A stretch of DNA of 37,383 nucleotides, taken from NCBI GenBank assembly GCA_900548745.1, contig URLQ01000005.1, forward strand, positions 1 to 37,383, written 5' to 3'. Under the pieces are notes generated by a model. The model saw only the letters and a program-made list of their open reading frames with translations, had not been told where the DNA came from and searched no databases. The position numbers were made by a program, and so were the translations under genes. This document shows, one piece after another, positions 16,083 through 23,316 of the stretch; the first letter of the stretch is position 1, and every line of letters starts with the position of its first letter. The DNA comes from an uncultured Prevotella sp. (GTDB lineage Bacteria; Bacteroidota; Bacteroidia; Bacteroidales; Bacteroidaceae).

Positions 16083-17440
16083 TGACTAACCAGGAGTACA
16101 TAGATAATCGTCTGGCAACATATAATGAGGCATTTGACTTCTATATGGATTGCGGAGAAATGCCTAAGAGTATCGAAAAAGGTGATATTCTTGGAGCCTA
16201 TCTTAAATCCGTCATAGATTCAAATCCTCAGCTGGATAGTCAGGATCCATTATGGATGGAGGTGCTGAAAGATGACTTGCTGGCATTCCTGTCGGCAATG
16301 CTATCTGCATTCGTGCCTGTAGAAGAAGCTCACAAAAAGGAGCAAGCTTATATTGGACGGTACAAAAATGCAGATTTGGATAAGCAGCGTGAGCTTTGGC
16401 CATCAGTCTATGAGTATGTCAGCAAAAACTATGAACCAACGGATGTGAATATCGCAGGATATGTCGAACAGTTCAAAGAAAACAATGTTCAGGATGTAAT
16501 AGATGCTCTATGTGAAGACTGGATGAAGGCATGTGACTCCAGAAAAGACGCAAGGGAAAAGAAAATACTGGAGAAGAATGCTCAATCATGGGAAAGGCAT
16601 ATTAAAGAATGGGGGCTATCAGACTATAAACGCCGAAAGAAAATAGATAACACATACTATCGATACCCTGCACTGCAGGAAATAGTAAAAATCATCGGTC
16701 GAGAACAACCACAACGTAAGGATGAGAAAGATGATATTACATATAAATATATTCCTATATTGCTATCGACTCCAGCAAAGACCGTAGAAATTGAACAGAT
16801 TTCCATCGGGGATGACGTTGCTCACATGATGCCAATAGAAACGGCAATACTATCTGACCAGGAAACAGAAACTTTGTTCTACAAAAAGTTTGCTGGGAAA
16901 CAATTACAGATATTCGCGAACAGACCACCATTAAAGAGTCAGGACAAGCAGATTCAGCAGCATCAAACGAAGCCTCGTTTGGAAATGGGACCGATTATTG
17001 TCAGTATAGACACAAGTGGGTCAATGAGCGGCAAACCTGAAGAAGTTGCTCATTCATTATTGATCCAGCTCCTTCGATTAGCAAAGAAGAAGAAACGCAA
17101 GTGCTTTGTTATTACATTCTCTGTACGTTCCAGAGCATTGGAATTGACAAATCCTGCAAACTGGCGCAAACTGAATAAATTCCTTGAAGAAGGGTTTAGC
17201 GGTGGAACAGATGGAGAGGAAATGTTAAACAGCGCACTGGATGCGTTGCAGAAGAAGGATTTCTGTATGGCTGACGTTTTGATAATAAGTGACTTTGAGT
17301 TTCCATTGCCTAAGTCAACAACAAAAGCCAGAATGCGAGCTGAACACGATAAAGGAACAAGATTCTATGGGCTACAGATTGGCTCGTGGCCTAATAGATA
17401 CCAGTCTATATTAGATAAAATGTGGAAGATGAAGATATGA
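16082..17440 (+). CDS. ViaA-like vWA-domain protein
   Basis: The N-terminal ~290 residues are helical with the ViaA-like element YRYPALQEIVKIIGREQPQR and a region MMPIETAILSDQETETLFYKKF that recalls ViaA. From residue ~302 a von Willebrand A domain carries a complete MIDAS motif DTSGSMS (about 310-316), a conserved Thr within SGGTDGEE, and an Asp in VLIISDFEF. vWA partners deliver substrates to MoxR ATPases through metal-dependent contacts. The gene overlaps the ATPase gene by one base upstream and the metallopeptidase gene by 4 bp (ATGA) downstream, so the three are translationally coupled and likely form one complex. Confidence 0.9.
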   Translation: MTNQEYIDNRLATYNEAFDFYMDCGEMPKSIEKGDILGAYLKSVIDSNPQLDSQDPLWMEVLKDDLLAFLSAMLSAFVPVEEAHKKEQAYIGRYKNADLDKQRELWPSVYEYVSKNYEPTDVNIAGYVEQFKENNVQDVIDALCEDWMKACDSRKDAREKKILEKNAQSWERHIKEWGLSDYKRRKKIDNTYYRYPALQEIVKIIGREQPQRKDEKDDITYKYIPILLSTPAKTVEIEQISIGDDVAHMMPIETAILSDQETETLFYKKFAGKQLQIFANRPPLKSQDKQIQQHQTKPRLEMGPIIVSIDTSGSMSGKPEEVAHSLLIQLLRLAKKKKRKCFVITFSVRSRALELTNPANWRKLNKFLEEGFSGGTDGEEMLNSALDALQKKDFCMADVLIISDFEFPLPKSTTKARMRAEHDKGTRFYGLQIGSWPNRYQSILDKMWKMKI

Positions 17441-18051
17441 GCGCAAAAGGTAGATTTATAATAAATGCCAATACTCGCATCTGTTCAAAATACTTTCGGC
17501 TCACCTGTCATCAGGTTGATTATGACACATTGTTGTCAGAATCAAGGTTCCCATGTCCTGGACGAGATATGTATTTCAGATCAGGAGTATGTTCTGTAAT
17601 TACGCAGTTTGATGGGAGAAATTTAGATGTCATATACTCCGATCGTACAAGCTGGGGCAATAGGCTATTACAACATTGGCTGCGTATTAAGCTCAAAGAA
17701 TGTATAATATCAATCGCAGAAAAGGTCTTACCCGATAGATTGCATTACTGGGAACAGCAGAAAGGGTTAAAGGCTAAGAGTGTTTCTGTAAAACTCTTAA
17801 GAGGTAAAACATTAGGTCGATGTTTTCATGATGGAAGGATTGAGCTTTCTCCTAAGATTCTCTTGATGCTTGAAAGTTATACTGATAGCGTAATCTTGCA
17901 CGAAATGGCTCATCTCAAATATCATCATCACCGACAGTCTTTCTGGAACTACCTTAGTATTCTCTTGGGTGAGGATTCTAAGGCTCAAAGTACAAGAATG
18001 GATTTGGAAATGGGCATAAAATACTTCTATTTGGACTATATAATGCAATAA
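17437..18051 (+). CDS. YgjP/SprT-like zinc metallopeptidase
   Basis: The start is ATG 17437, overlapping the vWA stop. The C-terminal half matches the YgjP/SprT-type (DUF45-like) zincin. TLGRCFHDGRIELSPKIL is followed by VILHEMAHLKYHHHRQSFW, where HEMAH is the HExxH zinc and catalytic motif and the following His cluster gives the third ligand. The N-terminal ~100 residues are less conserved. SprT/Spartan-like enzymes cleave DNA-bound proteins. A protease coupled to a MoxR/vWA pair could clip a substrate unfolded by the ATPase. Length (204 aa) is normal for the family. Function of the triad is inferred. Confidence 0.75.
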   Translation: MSAKGRFIINANTRICSKYFRLTCHQVDYDTLLSESRFPCPGRDMYFRSGVCSVITQFDGRNLDVIYSDRTSWGNRLLQHWLRIKLKECIISIAEKVLPDRLHYWEQQKGLKAKSVSVKLLRGKTLGRCFHDGRIELSPKILLMLESYTDSVILHEMAHLKYHHHRQSFWNYLSILLGEDSKAQSTRMDLEMGIKYFYLDYIMQ

Positions 18052-18060
18052 ACTTGATTG

Positions 18061-18096
18061 TATGCCCTGATTCGGCATACATGCCAGCTAAATTTG
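18061..18096 (+). promoter_or_regulatory. Shared operator/promoter module, copy 4
   Basis: TATGCC (18061-18066), 7-nt spacer, GGCATA (18074-18079), perfectly symmetric arms, then exactly 9 nt, then TAAATTTG (18089-18096). It lies 23 nt before the DUF6140-like gene and just after the metallopeptidase stop at 18051. Confidence 0.8.
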
Positions 18097-18119
18097 CATC
18101 GTTTAAAAATTTGAAAACT

Positions 18120-18347
18120 ATGGCACTTTGGAAAATTTCAGTTAAGAACAGCGGAACAATCAACGGAGTCCGTTTAGAGAAAGGTATGTCTGTGGATTAT
18201 GTAACCAAGACGAATACATCACCGTTGAGCGCATTGTCTCAGAATAAAGAACAGATAGGCCGATTGTTTCTAAACAAATATGGTATTGACCTATTGAAAG
18301 CTGGTCTTGTCAATATGGGAAGACTTACATGCGAGAAAATCGGATAA
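18120..18347 (+). CDS. DUF6140-like small protein (75 aa)
   Basis: ATG 18120 is chosen because the longer frame upstream would translate the promoter. The protein (MALWKISVKNSGTINGVRLE..GMSVDYVTKT, then LFLNKYGIDLLKAGLVN, ending CEKIG) resembles the DUF6140 family of short, beta-rich proteins that I recall as common in Bacteroidales mobile elements. Function is unknown. It directly precedes the polymerase gene. A fragment ending KYGID...CERIG recurs after the polymerase gene at 19733, so the polymerase is flanked by an intact copy and a broken copy of this family. Confidence 0.6.
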   Translation: MALWKISVKNSGTINGVRLEKGMSVDYVTKTNTSPLSALSQNKEQIGRLFLNKYGIDLLKAGLVNMGRLTCEKIG

Positions 18348-18368
18348 AACTATTATTAACTATAAACT

Positions 18369-19727
18369 ATGAATTATATTATTCCACCAACAACTTGTCC
18401 TGAGCTACCTAAAAAGATAGCACCAGCTTTACCAAACTATCCTCTTCCAGAGGGTTATGAAAATGCCAATGCTTATCTTGAATATCTGGCATTCCAAGGA
18501 GCAACAAAACTTTATGGAAGTTCTATACCCGAAGAAGTTGTGGGCAGGCTACAATTTGAGTTAGATATTATCAAAGAAAAGAATTTTGCAGACTATTTCC
18601 TCATAATTGAAGATATGGTTCGTATAGCACGAGAAGGATTTAATATACTTGTTGGTCCTGGACGTGGTAGTTCTGCAGGTTCTTTAATTTGCTATTGTCT
18701 TGGTATTACAAAAGTTGACCCATTGAAACATGACTTGTTGTTTGAACGTTTTTTGAGTCCAGAAAGAAACGTCATGCCAGACATTGACATTGACTGCGAG
18801 CAGGGTTCTATGGATATTATTGTTGATTATCTAAAAGAACGGTATGGAGAAACAAATGTCTCTTATATAATAACATATAACCATGCAAGAGATAATGAAA
18901 GAACTTTCATCAGTCATGGTATACATGCCTGCGGTGTTGCTATGTCCAAACTTCCTCTTTCATATTACACGCCGATGGCAATTGTAGACGGTAAGGTAGT
19001 CACTGTTTATGATGGTCATATAATTGAGGATGCCGGACCTATAAAGATAGATATTCTTGATTGGGATATGCTCACACAGATGCACAAAATTATAGATCTC
19101 ATTAAACAGAAAAAACAAATCTCTATAGATATTGATTCTATCGATACAAATGATCAAAGTACACTTGAAGCATTTGCTAATGGAGAGACTAATGGTGTCA
19201 CACAATTCTCATCAAATTCTATTAAGAAGATTCTGTTAAGCATGAAGTCGCCTAAGTTTGAAGATTTATGCACATTAAATGCTATGTACAGACCAGGACC
19301 TATGGATTTTATACCAGATTATATCTCCAGGAAGAATGGTGATTCAGCTATAAAATACCAACTTCCTATCATGGAGAAATATCTTAAACAGACACATGGA
19401 GTTATGGTGTACCAGGAACAACTAATGTTGTTGCTTCGTCTTATAGCTAATTTTACTCGTGCCGAAAGCGATGACTGTAGAAAAGCAATCGGAAAAAGGA
19501 AGAAAGATAAAGTTGACGTTTTCCATACAAAATTTATAGATGGTGGTATATCAAATGGTTATGACAAATGTGTTCTTGAAGAAGTATGGAATAAAATGGA
19601 TAAGGATGGAGTTTACTTATTTAACAAGTCACATACTGTTTGCTATACATTCCTTGCATTCCAGATGATGTACTTGAAGGTTCATTTCCCAGACGAGTTT
19701 TATATGGTAATCTCTAATACTAAATGA
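18369..19727 (+). CDS. Core-only DNA polymerase III alpha (DnaE palm/fingers)
   Basis: This 452-residue protein is the catalytic core of a C-family polymerase. GPGRGSSAGS (96-105), PDIDID (137-142, two catalytic Asp) and KIDIL (226-230, third Asp) are all present, as are MYRPGPMDFIPDYI, GVMVYQEQLM and FNKSHTVCYTFLAFQMMYLK. The usual DnaE is ~1,100-1,250 residues. Here the N-terminal PHP domain (about the first 280 residues) and everything after the fingers (beta-binding, OB fold, tau-binding) are missing. The gap between catalytic Asps is also shorter than in E. coli DnaE (D403 to D555). All active-site residues are kept, so it may still be active, but it cannot join a normal replisome in the usual way. 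It follows the DUF6140-like gene by 21 nt, behind operator copy 4. Confidence 0.85.
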   Translation: MNYIIPPTTCPELPKKIAPALPNYPLPEGYENANAYLEYLAFQGATKLYGSSIPEEVVGRLQFELDIIKEKNFADYFLIIEDMVRIAREGFNILVGPGRGSSAGSLICYCLGITKVDPLKHDLLFERFLSPERNVMPDIDIDCEQGSMDIIVDYLKERYGETNVSYIITYNHARDNERTFISHGIHACGVAMSKLPLSYYTPMAIVDGKVVTVYDGHIIEDAGPIKIDILDWDMLTQMHKIIDLIKQKKQISIDIDSIDTNDQSTLEAFANGETNGVTQFSSNSIKKILLSMKSPKFEDLCTLNAMYRPGPMDFIPDYISRKNGDSAIKYQLPIMEKYLKQTHGVMVYQEQLMLLLRLIANFTRAESDDCRKAIGKRKKDKVDVFHTKFIDGGISNGYDKCVLEEVWNKMDKDGVYLFNKSHTVCYTFLAFQMMYLKVHFPDEFYMVISNTK

Positions 19728-19732
19728 CATAA

Positions 19733-19807
19733 ATGTGTAAGTACGGTATAGATGTTGATCCCAGCCACATGAACTATTCGTATTTCAACTGCGAAAGAAT
19801 CGGATAG
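19733..19807 (+). pseudogene. C-terminal fragment of a second DUF6140-like gene
   Basis: Just after the polymerase stop a 24-residue frame reads MCKYGIDVDP, then FNCERIG and stop. Its start and end align with the C-terminus of the DUF6140-like protein at 18120 (NKYGID...TCEKIG) with the same spacing between the two conserved ends. It looks like the tail of a duplicate left when the polymerase gene was inserted into or next to a DUF6140 gene. Confidence 0.5.
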
Positions 19808-19823
19808 TTAAACTGACAAGCAG

Positions 19824-19855
19824 TCTGGTTATAAGCGATTAAGCCTATAGCCAGA
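19824..19855 (+). terminator. Hairpin at the end of the island
   Basis: TCTGGTTATAAGC pairs with GCCTATAGCCAGA (G-U pairs included) around a 6-nt loop, then a TTCTAATGTTT stretch. It lies between the plus-strand island and the minus-strand parA, so it may terminate the polymerase transcript. Confidence 0.55.
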
Positions 19856-19903
19856 CGGTTCTAATGTTTGAAGATCAGGTTTAGCTCCCAAAGTATGCTA
19901 TGA

Positions 19904-20557
19904 TTACACCTGTATTTCGTCAATAATCTTCTCAAAAGCAAACTTCACCGCATTACGCTGATACTTGTCATGTTGGAAGATGGTACTGTAGCACTTCACA
20001 GTAACGCATTGCTTGATACGAGGTGTAATATCGCCATAAACTTCAAGAAGGTCTTTGGCTTTGTTGCGAGCATCCTGAATCTCAGGGCGTCGCAACTCAA
20101 TCTCACTGATGCAATTAGGAATGAACAGCATCTTAGCCTTACTAATCTGAACGAACAAATCTGCAAAGAGGATTGTCGTGTCGAGATTGTCGAAGTCATA
20201 GCGAGTTGGTACCACGGCTAAATCAGCAGCAGCGTAGATGTGCTGAAGGCAAGCATCATTGATGTTGCCAGGGCAATCAATGAGGATAACTGCCGGAACC
20301 TCCTTCAACTTCTGCATGTTTGACTTCACCTCGTCAGCATTGGCTGTGCTGAAAGGCAATAACTGATATGGCAGTTCTGCATCAGGATGCTCTGCCAGTT
20401 CACGCTGACGATGACGGACAAGCGTCTGCTGGATGTCCGCATCATAGACAATAACAGGGATGCCCTTGTCAACAAGGTGCATAGCGAGGTTAGCACACAC
20501 GGTACTTTTACCTCCGCCACCCTTAAGTCCAACCGTTACAATGATTTTGTTTTGCAT
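19904..20557 (-). CDS. parA: ParA-family ATPase
   Basis: Deviant Walker A KGGGGKST at residues 11-18, the DADIQQT switch (Asp at ~40), and the Walker B-like AVILIDCPG near residue 90 identify a MinD/ParA-type partition ATPase of 217 residues. Small ParA proteins like this accompany mobilizable elements and plasmids in Bacteroidales. A ParB partner is not visible in the window. It is the last gene of the minus-strand mobilization set. An IS66 element sits 42 bp upstream of its start and separates it from the other genes, so its original transcript is broken unless the IS supplies a promoter. Confidence 0.85.
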   Translation of the reverse strand: MQNKIIVTVGLKGGGGKSTVCANLAMHLVDKGIPVIVYDADIQQTLVRHRQRELAEHPDAELPYQLLPFSTANADEVKSNMQKLKEVPAVILIDCPGNINDACLQHIYAAADLAVVPTRYDFDNLDTTILFADLFVQISKAKMLFIPNCISEIELRRPEIQDARNKAKDLLEVYGDITPRIKQCVTVKCYSTIFQHDKYQRNAVKFAFEKIIDEIQV

Positions 20558-20599
20558 TGTCTTAAAGTTGTTAAATTGTTAATAAATAAAGATATAACG

Positions 20600-22434
20600 G
20601 TAACTACTCAGCACCCATAGAAGTATCCCTATTGGCATAAGTAATCGTCTTACTGTTGTACTACAGCAAGAATTGCATTGTATTTAGAATTTCCGTTCTT
20701 CATGGCAGTTTCTACGATGGAGTGTAACTTGGCAAAATCATCGGCACCGCTGTCAGTTCGGAAGCAACCGCTGACCTTCTGCTTTATCTTGATTTTCCTA
20801 ACTCCCCGCTCACTGGCATTGTTGTCGTAAGGAACGTTCGAATCGGATAGAAAGGTGAATAGATAATCCTGGACTTTAAGGATGCCTCTCTTGAATTTCT
20901 CAAACTCGTTATCAAGATGTGTGAGACTTTCACCCAAGAGATTCTTCATCTTTGTCTTCAGCACCTTTATCTTTCTATAGGTAATGCGGTCTTCCTTTCT
21001 GATATTTATAGAGTGCTCTATTAGATGAACGAATCTTCGTGACCAGTCCTGACTCGGATCCAGTTCGTTCAGATATTCTGCATTCCTGAGGAGATGAGCC
21101 AGACAGACCTGATGGTCCTTAATAGTCATATTGAAGTAACTCTGATGCCTGTCCGTCACAAGTGTTGAATTTGGGAGTCCCTTTGGAAACTTTGAGTCTA
21201 TGGCCTTCTGACCTCGTGATTCAGACTGGTACACGTATGTAAGTAGGTCGTTTTGAAAAATCCAGTTCCAATGCAGATGCTTTCCTACCGCAGCCCCCGT
21301 TTCATCGGCTCCTACGACCGGTGCCGTTTCCAGCCTCTTGCGTATTTCCTCGTATACAGTATCTGCCTTGCCACTATTCTCTTTTAGTATGTTCTGTACA
21401 GTCCCCTCGCTTATATTCTGACCGGAGAGGTCGGATATAAGCTCTGCAATTCTTTTGAATGGAATACACTGCACGACATTAAGGTATGTCACCAGTGCAC
21501 GAAGGTTGTCACCATACTTGATACGGCAGTTGGGAGCTTCGCAGTTGTTTACACAACCGCATTCGCAGACCTTCTCGTAATACTGCTCCTCACAGGTCTC
21601 TACGACCACCTTGATATCAACAATCTGTGTCTTACGAATCTTCCTGCACGGTATATCAATCAAGGGCCTACCGCAGCATTTACAATAGGCAGGTTCGTGC
21701 TTTACAATCACATCCGGTTCAGCAATGGTCTGTAGTGTGTGTCCCTTGTGACCAAGCTGTCCACCGCTCGGTTTTCCGGTTGGCTTGCGAAGAGACTTTG
21801 TCCTGCGCAGCTCACGGGATGCGATACTTTCTTGGGAAGGAGGAATACTGCTATTACTGCTGTTCTTCTCGGGCTTTCCTGATGTACTTGACATATCGTC
21901 ATCATCTTCCTCGAGTTCCCTGATGCGCCCTTTTGCTACGGCAAGTTCTGATTTCGTGGAAGCAAGTTCCGACTTTAGATTATGTATCTCTACGTTCTTC
22001 TGGTTAATGACACGATTGAGGCGTCCGATCTCCTCATTCTTCTCGGAGTCGGACTTCTCAAGCTTGCGCAGACGCTGGTTTATCTGGCGCAATACAACAT
22101 CTATGTCAGTACAGTCTCTCGCCATTTTGGGTGCAAAGAAAAGCATTTTTATTCATATGGCAAAATCACGATTTACATCCCTTAACGCAGACTTTTGATT
22201 TAAGGAAAATGCAAAAACGTATCTCCTGACAGATAATTTATTGAAGAGCGATAATAGCCAAAGAAGACACGTTGCTCACATCATCGCAAAAGAACTCACT
22301 AAATGAGCTGTTTTAAACAGCCAACGCCCTCATCGACTCAATCATTAGAGAGTTTGTGACAGTGATGAAAATAAGCAAAATCAAGTTTATGGTTTATTAA
22401 CGAGAAGTTTTCTATAGGGGTGCTGAGTAGTTAC
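20600..22434 (-). mobile_element. Complete IS66-family insertion sequence
   Basis: The ends are inverted copies (GTAACTACTCAGCACCC at 20600; its complement ends at 22434). They are flanked by the 8-bp direct repeat ATATAACG at 20592-20599 and 22435-22442, the target-site duplication size expected for IS66. The element is 1,835 bp with one large gene and no tnpA/tnpB accessory frames. It landed 2 bp after the stop of the 22444 gene. The perfect duplication indicates a recent insertion. Confidence 0.92.
20650..22146 (-). CDS. IS66-family transposase (TnpC type)
   Basis: The 498-residue protein has the IS66 layout. There is an N-terminal coiled coil (residues ~20-80), a SSNSSIPPS linker region, and a zinc-finger-like CKCCGRPL with CECGCVNNC. 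The DDE domain has GADETGAAV (D), TLVTDRHQSYF (D) and NNASERGVRKIK (E). All three catalytic residues are present, so it is probably active. ATG 22125 (MARDCTD) is an alternative start. The gene is read leftward, the same direction as the interrupted mobilization operon. Confidence 0.93.
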   Translation of the reverse strand: MLFFAPKMARDCTDIDVVLRQINQRLRKLEKSDSEKNEEIGRLNRVINQKNVEIHNLKSELASTKSELAVAKGRIRELEEDDDDMSSTSGKPEKNSSNSSIPPSQESIASRELRRTKSLRKPTGKPSGGQLGHKGHTLQTIAEPDVIVKHEPAYCKCCGRPLIDIPCRKIRKTQIVDIKVVVETCEEQYYEKVCECGCVNNCEAPNCRIKYGDNLRALVTYLNVVQCIPFKRIAELISDLSGQNISEGTVQNILKENSGKADTVYEEIRKRLETAPVVGADETGAAVGKHLHWNWIFQNDLLTYVYQSESRGQKAIDSKFPKGLPNSTLVTDRHQSYFNMTIKDHQVCLAHLLRNAEYLNELDPSQDWSRRFVHLIEHSINIRKEDRITYRKIKVLKTKMKNLLGESLTHLDNEFEKFKRGILKVQDYLFTFLSDSNVPYDNNASERGVRKIKIKQKVSGCFRTDSGADDFAKLHSIVETAMKNGNSKYNAILAVVQQ

Positions 22435-22443
22435 ATATAACGA

Positions 22444-23313
22444 TCACTTCTGATTCTCTAATCTCTTCTTTTCAGCCTCCTGATGCTGACGCTTCTCCCA
22501 TTCCTTCTTCATGTACTTCTCGAAGGCAACGGAATCGTAAGCATTACGAAGGTGCTGCTTGTCCTCCCGACGAATGAGTTCCTTCAGGTTCTCTATGGTC
22601 GTAAAGTAATCCTTGTCTGCAACGAGGAAAGGGCGAATGGTTCTGTACTCGAAAAACTCATCATCGAGTTTAGCCTTATACGCATCCACTGCGACATAAG
22701 CAGCAACACCGAAGACAACACCCATGATGGCAACAGTGAAGGCTATCATGTGTTTGATCTTGTCTGAGACATATCCACTGTAGAACTTCACAAATCTACG
22801 CTTAGTCTTACGCCATGAAGACTTTCTCTTTTTCTTCTTGGCTTCCTGCTCGTAGTGTTCGAGAATAATTGTCCTTATGTGTTCCTTGACGATAGCAAGA
22901 ATTTCTTCCTTCTCCTCTTTGTAGCGATCACCTTTCCAATTCATCCAACGAATAAGCAGGTGCTCCATTAGATAGTCATTGTTCTTGTAATGAACGCTAT
23001 CATCAACCGTGGCTGGAACTACCTTTGGAGGCGCAGGCTTTGGCATTCTGGCAAGAATGGATTCTGCCATAGTCTTATGGCCTTCTTGATTGAAAGTTAC
23101 CTTCAGCGCATCTTTATTGTATTCATCTACAGTGCCATCATCATTGATGGTCATGCCAAAATACAGTCCTAACGAGGCAAGACCGTTCATGACGGCATTA
23201 TGGCGAGTGCGATTGCTGCTGCCTTGTGCCTGTATCGTCTGGTTGATCTGACTAACCTGCTCGATGATAACAGCACCCTCAGATTTGGGTTCCTGTTCTT
23301 TTTTCTTAGCCAT
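22444..23313 (-). CDS. Mobilization-associated membrane protein, unknown
   Basis: A lysine-rich start (MAKKKEQEPKSEG) leads to a helical region, a basic stretch (KKKKRKSSWRKTKRRF, ~157-172) and one membrane segment (IAFTVAIMGVVFGVAAYVAV, ~187-206). A charged coiled-coil tail follows. The start lies 3 nt after the relaxase stop, so the two are coupled. I cannot name the family. A single-pass protein next to a relaxase may link the relaxosome to a coupling protein at the membrane. Its stop codon lies 2 bp from the IS66 target duplication, so the gene is intact. Confidence 0.6.
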   Translation of the reverse strand: MAKKKEQEPKSEGAVIIEQVSQINQTIQAQGSSNRTRHNAVMNGLASLGLYFGMTINDDGTVDEYNKDALKVTFNQEGHKTMAESILARMPKPAPPKVVPATVDDSVHYKNNDYLMEHLLIRWMNWKGDRYKEEKEEILAIVKEHIRTIILEHYEQEAKKKKRKSSWRKTKRRFVKFYSGYVSDKIKHMIAFTVAIMGVVFGVAAYVAVDAYKAKLDDEFFEYRTIRPFLVADKDYFTTIENLKELIRREDKQHLRNAYDSVAFEKYMKKEWEKRQHQEAEKKRLENQK

Positions 23314-23316
23314 AAT

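Noticed and set aside
22307..22321. Perfect palindrome GCTGTTT-T-AAACAGC inside the IS66 element
   Set aside because: It lies within the non-coding end of the IS and is most simply part of the element; nothing else supports a separate function.
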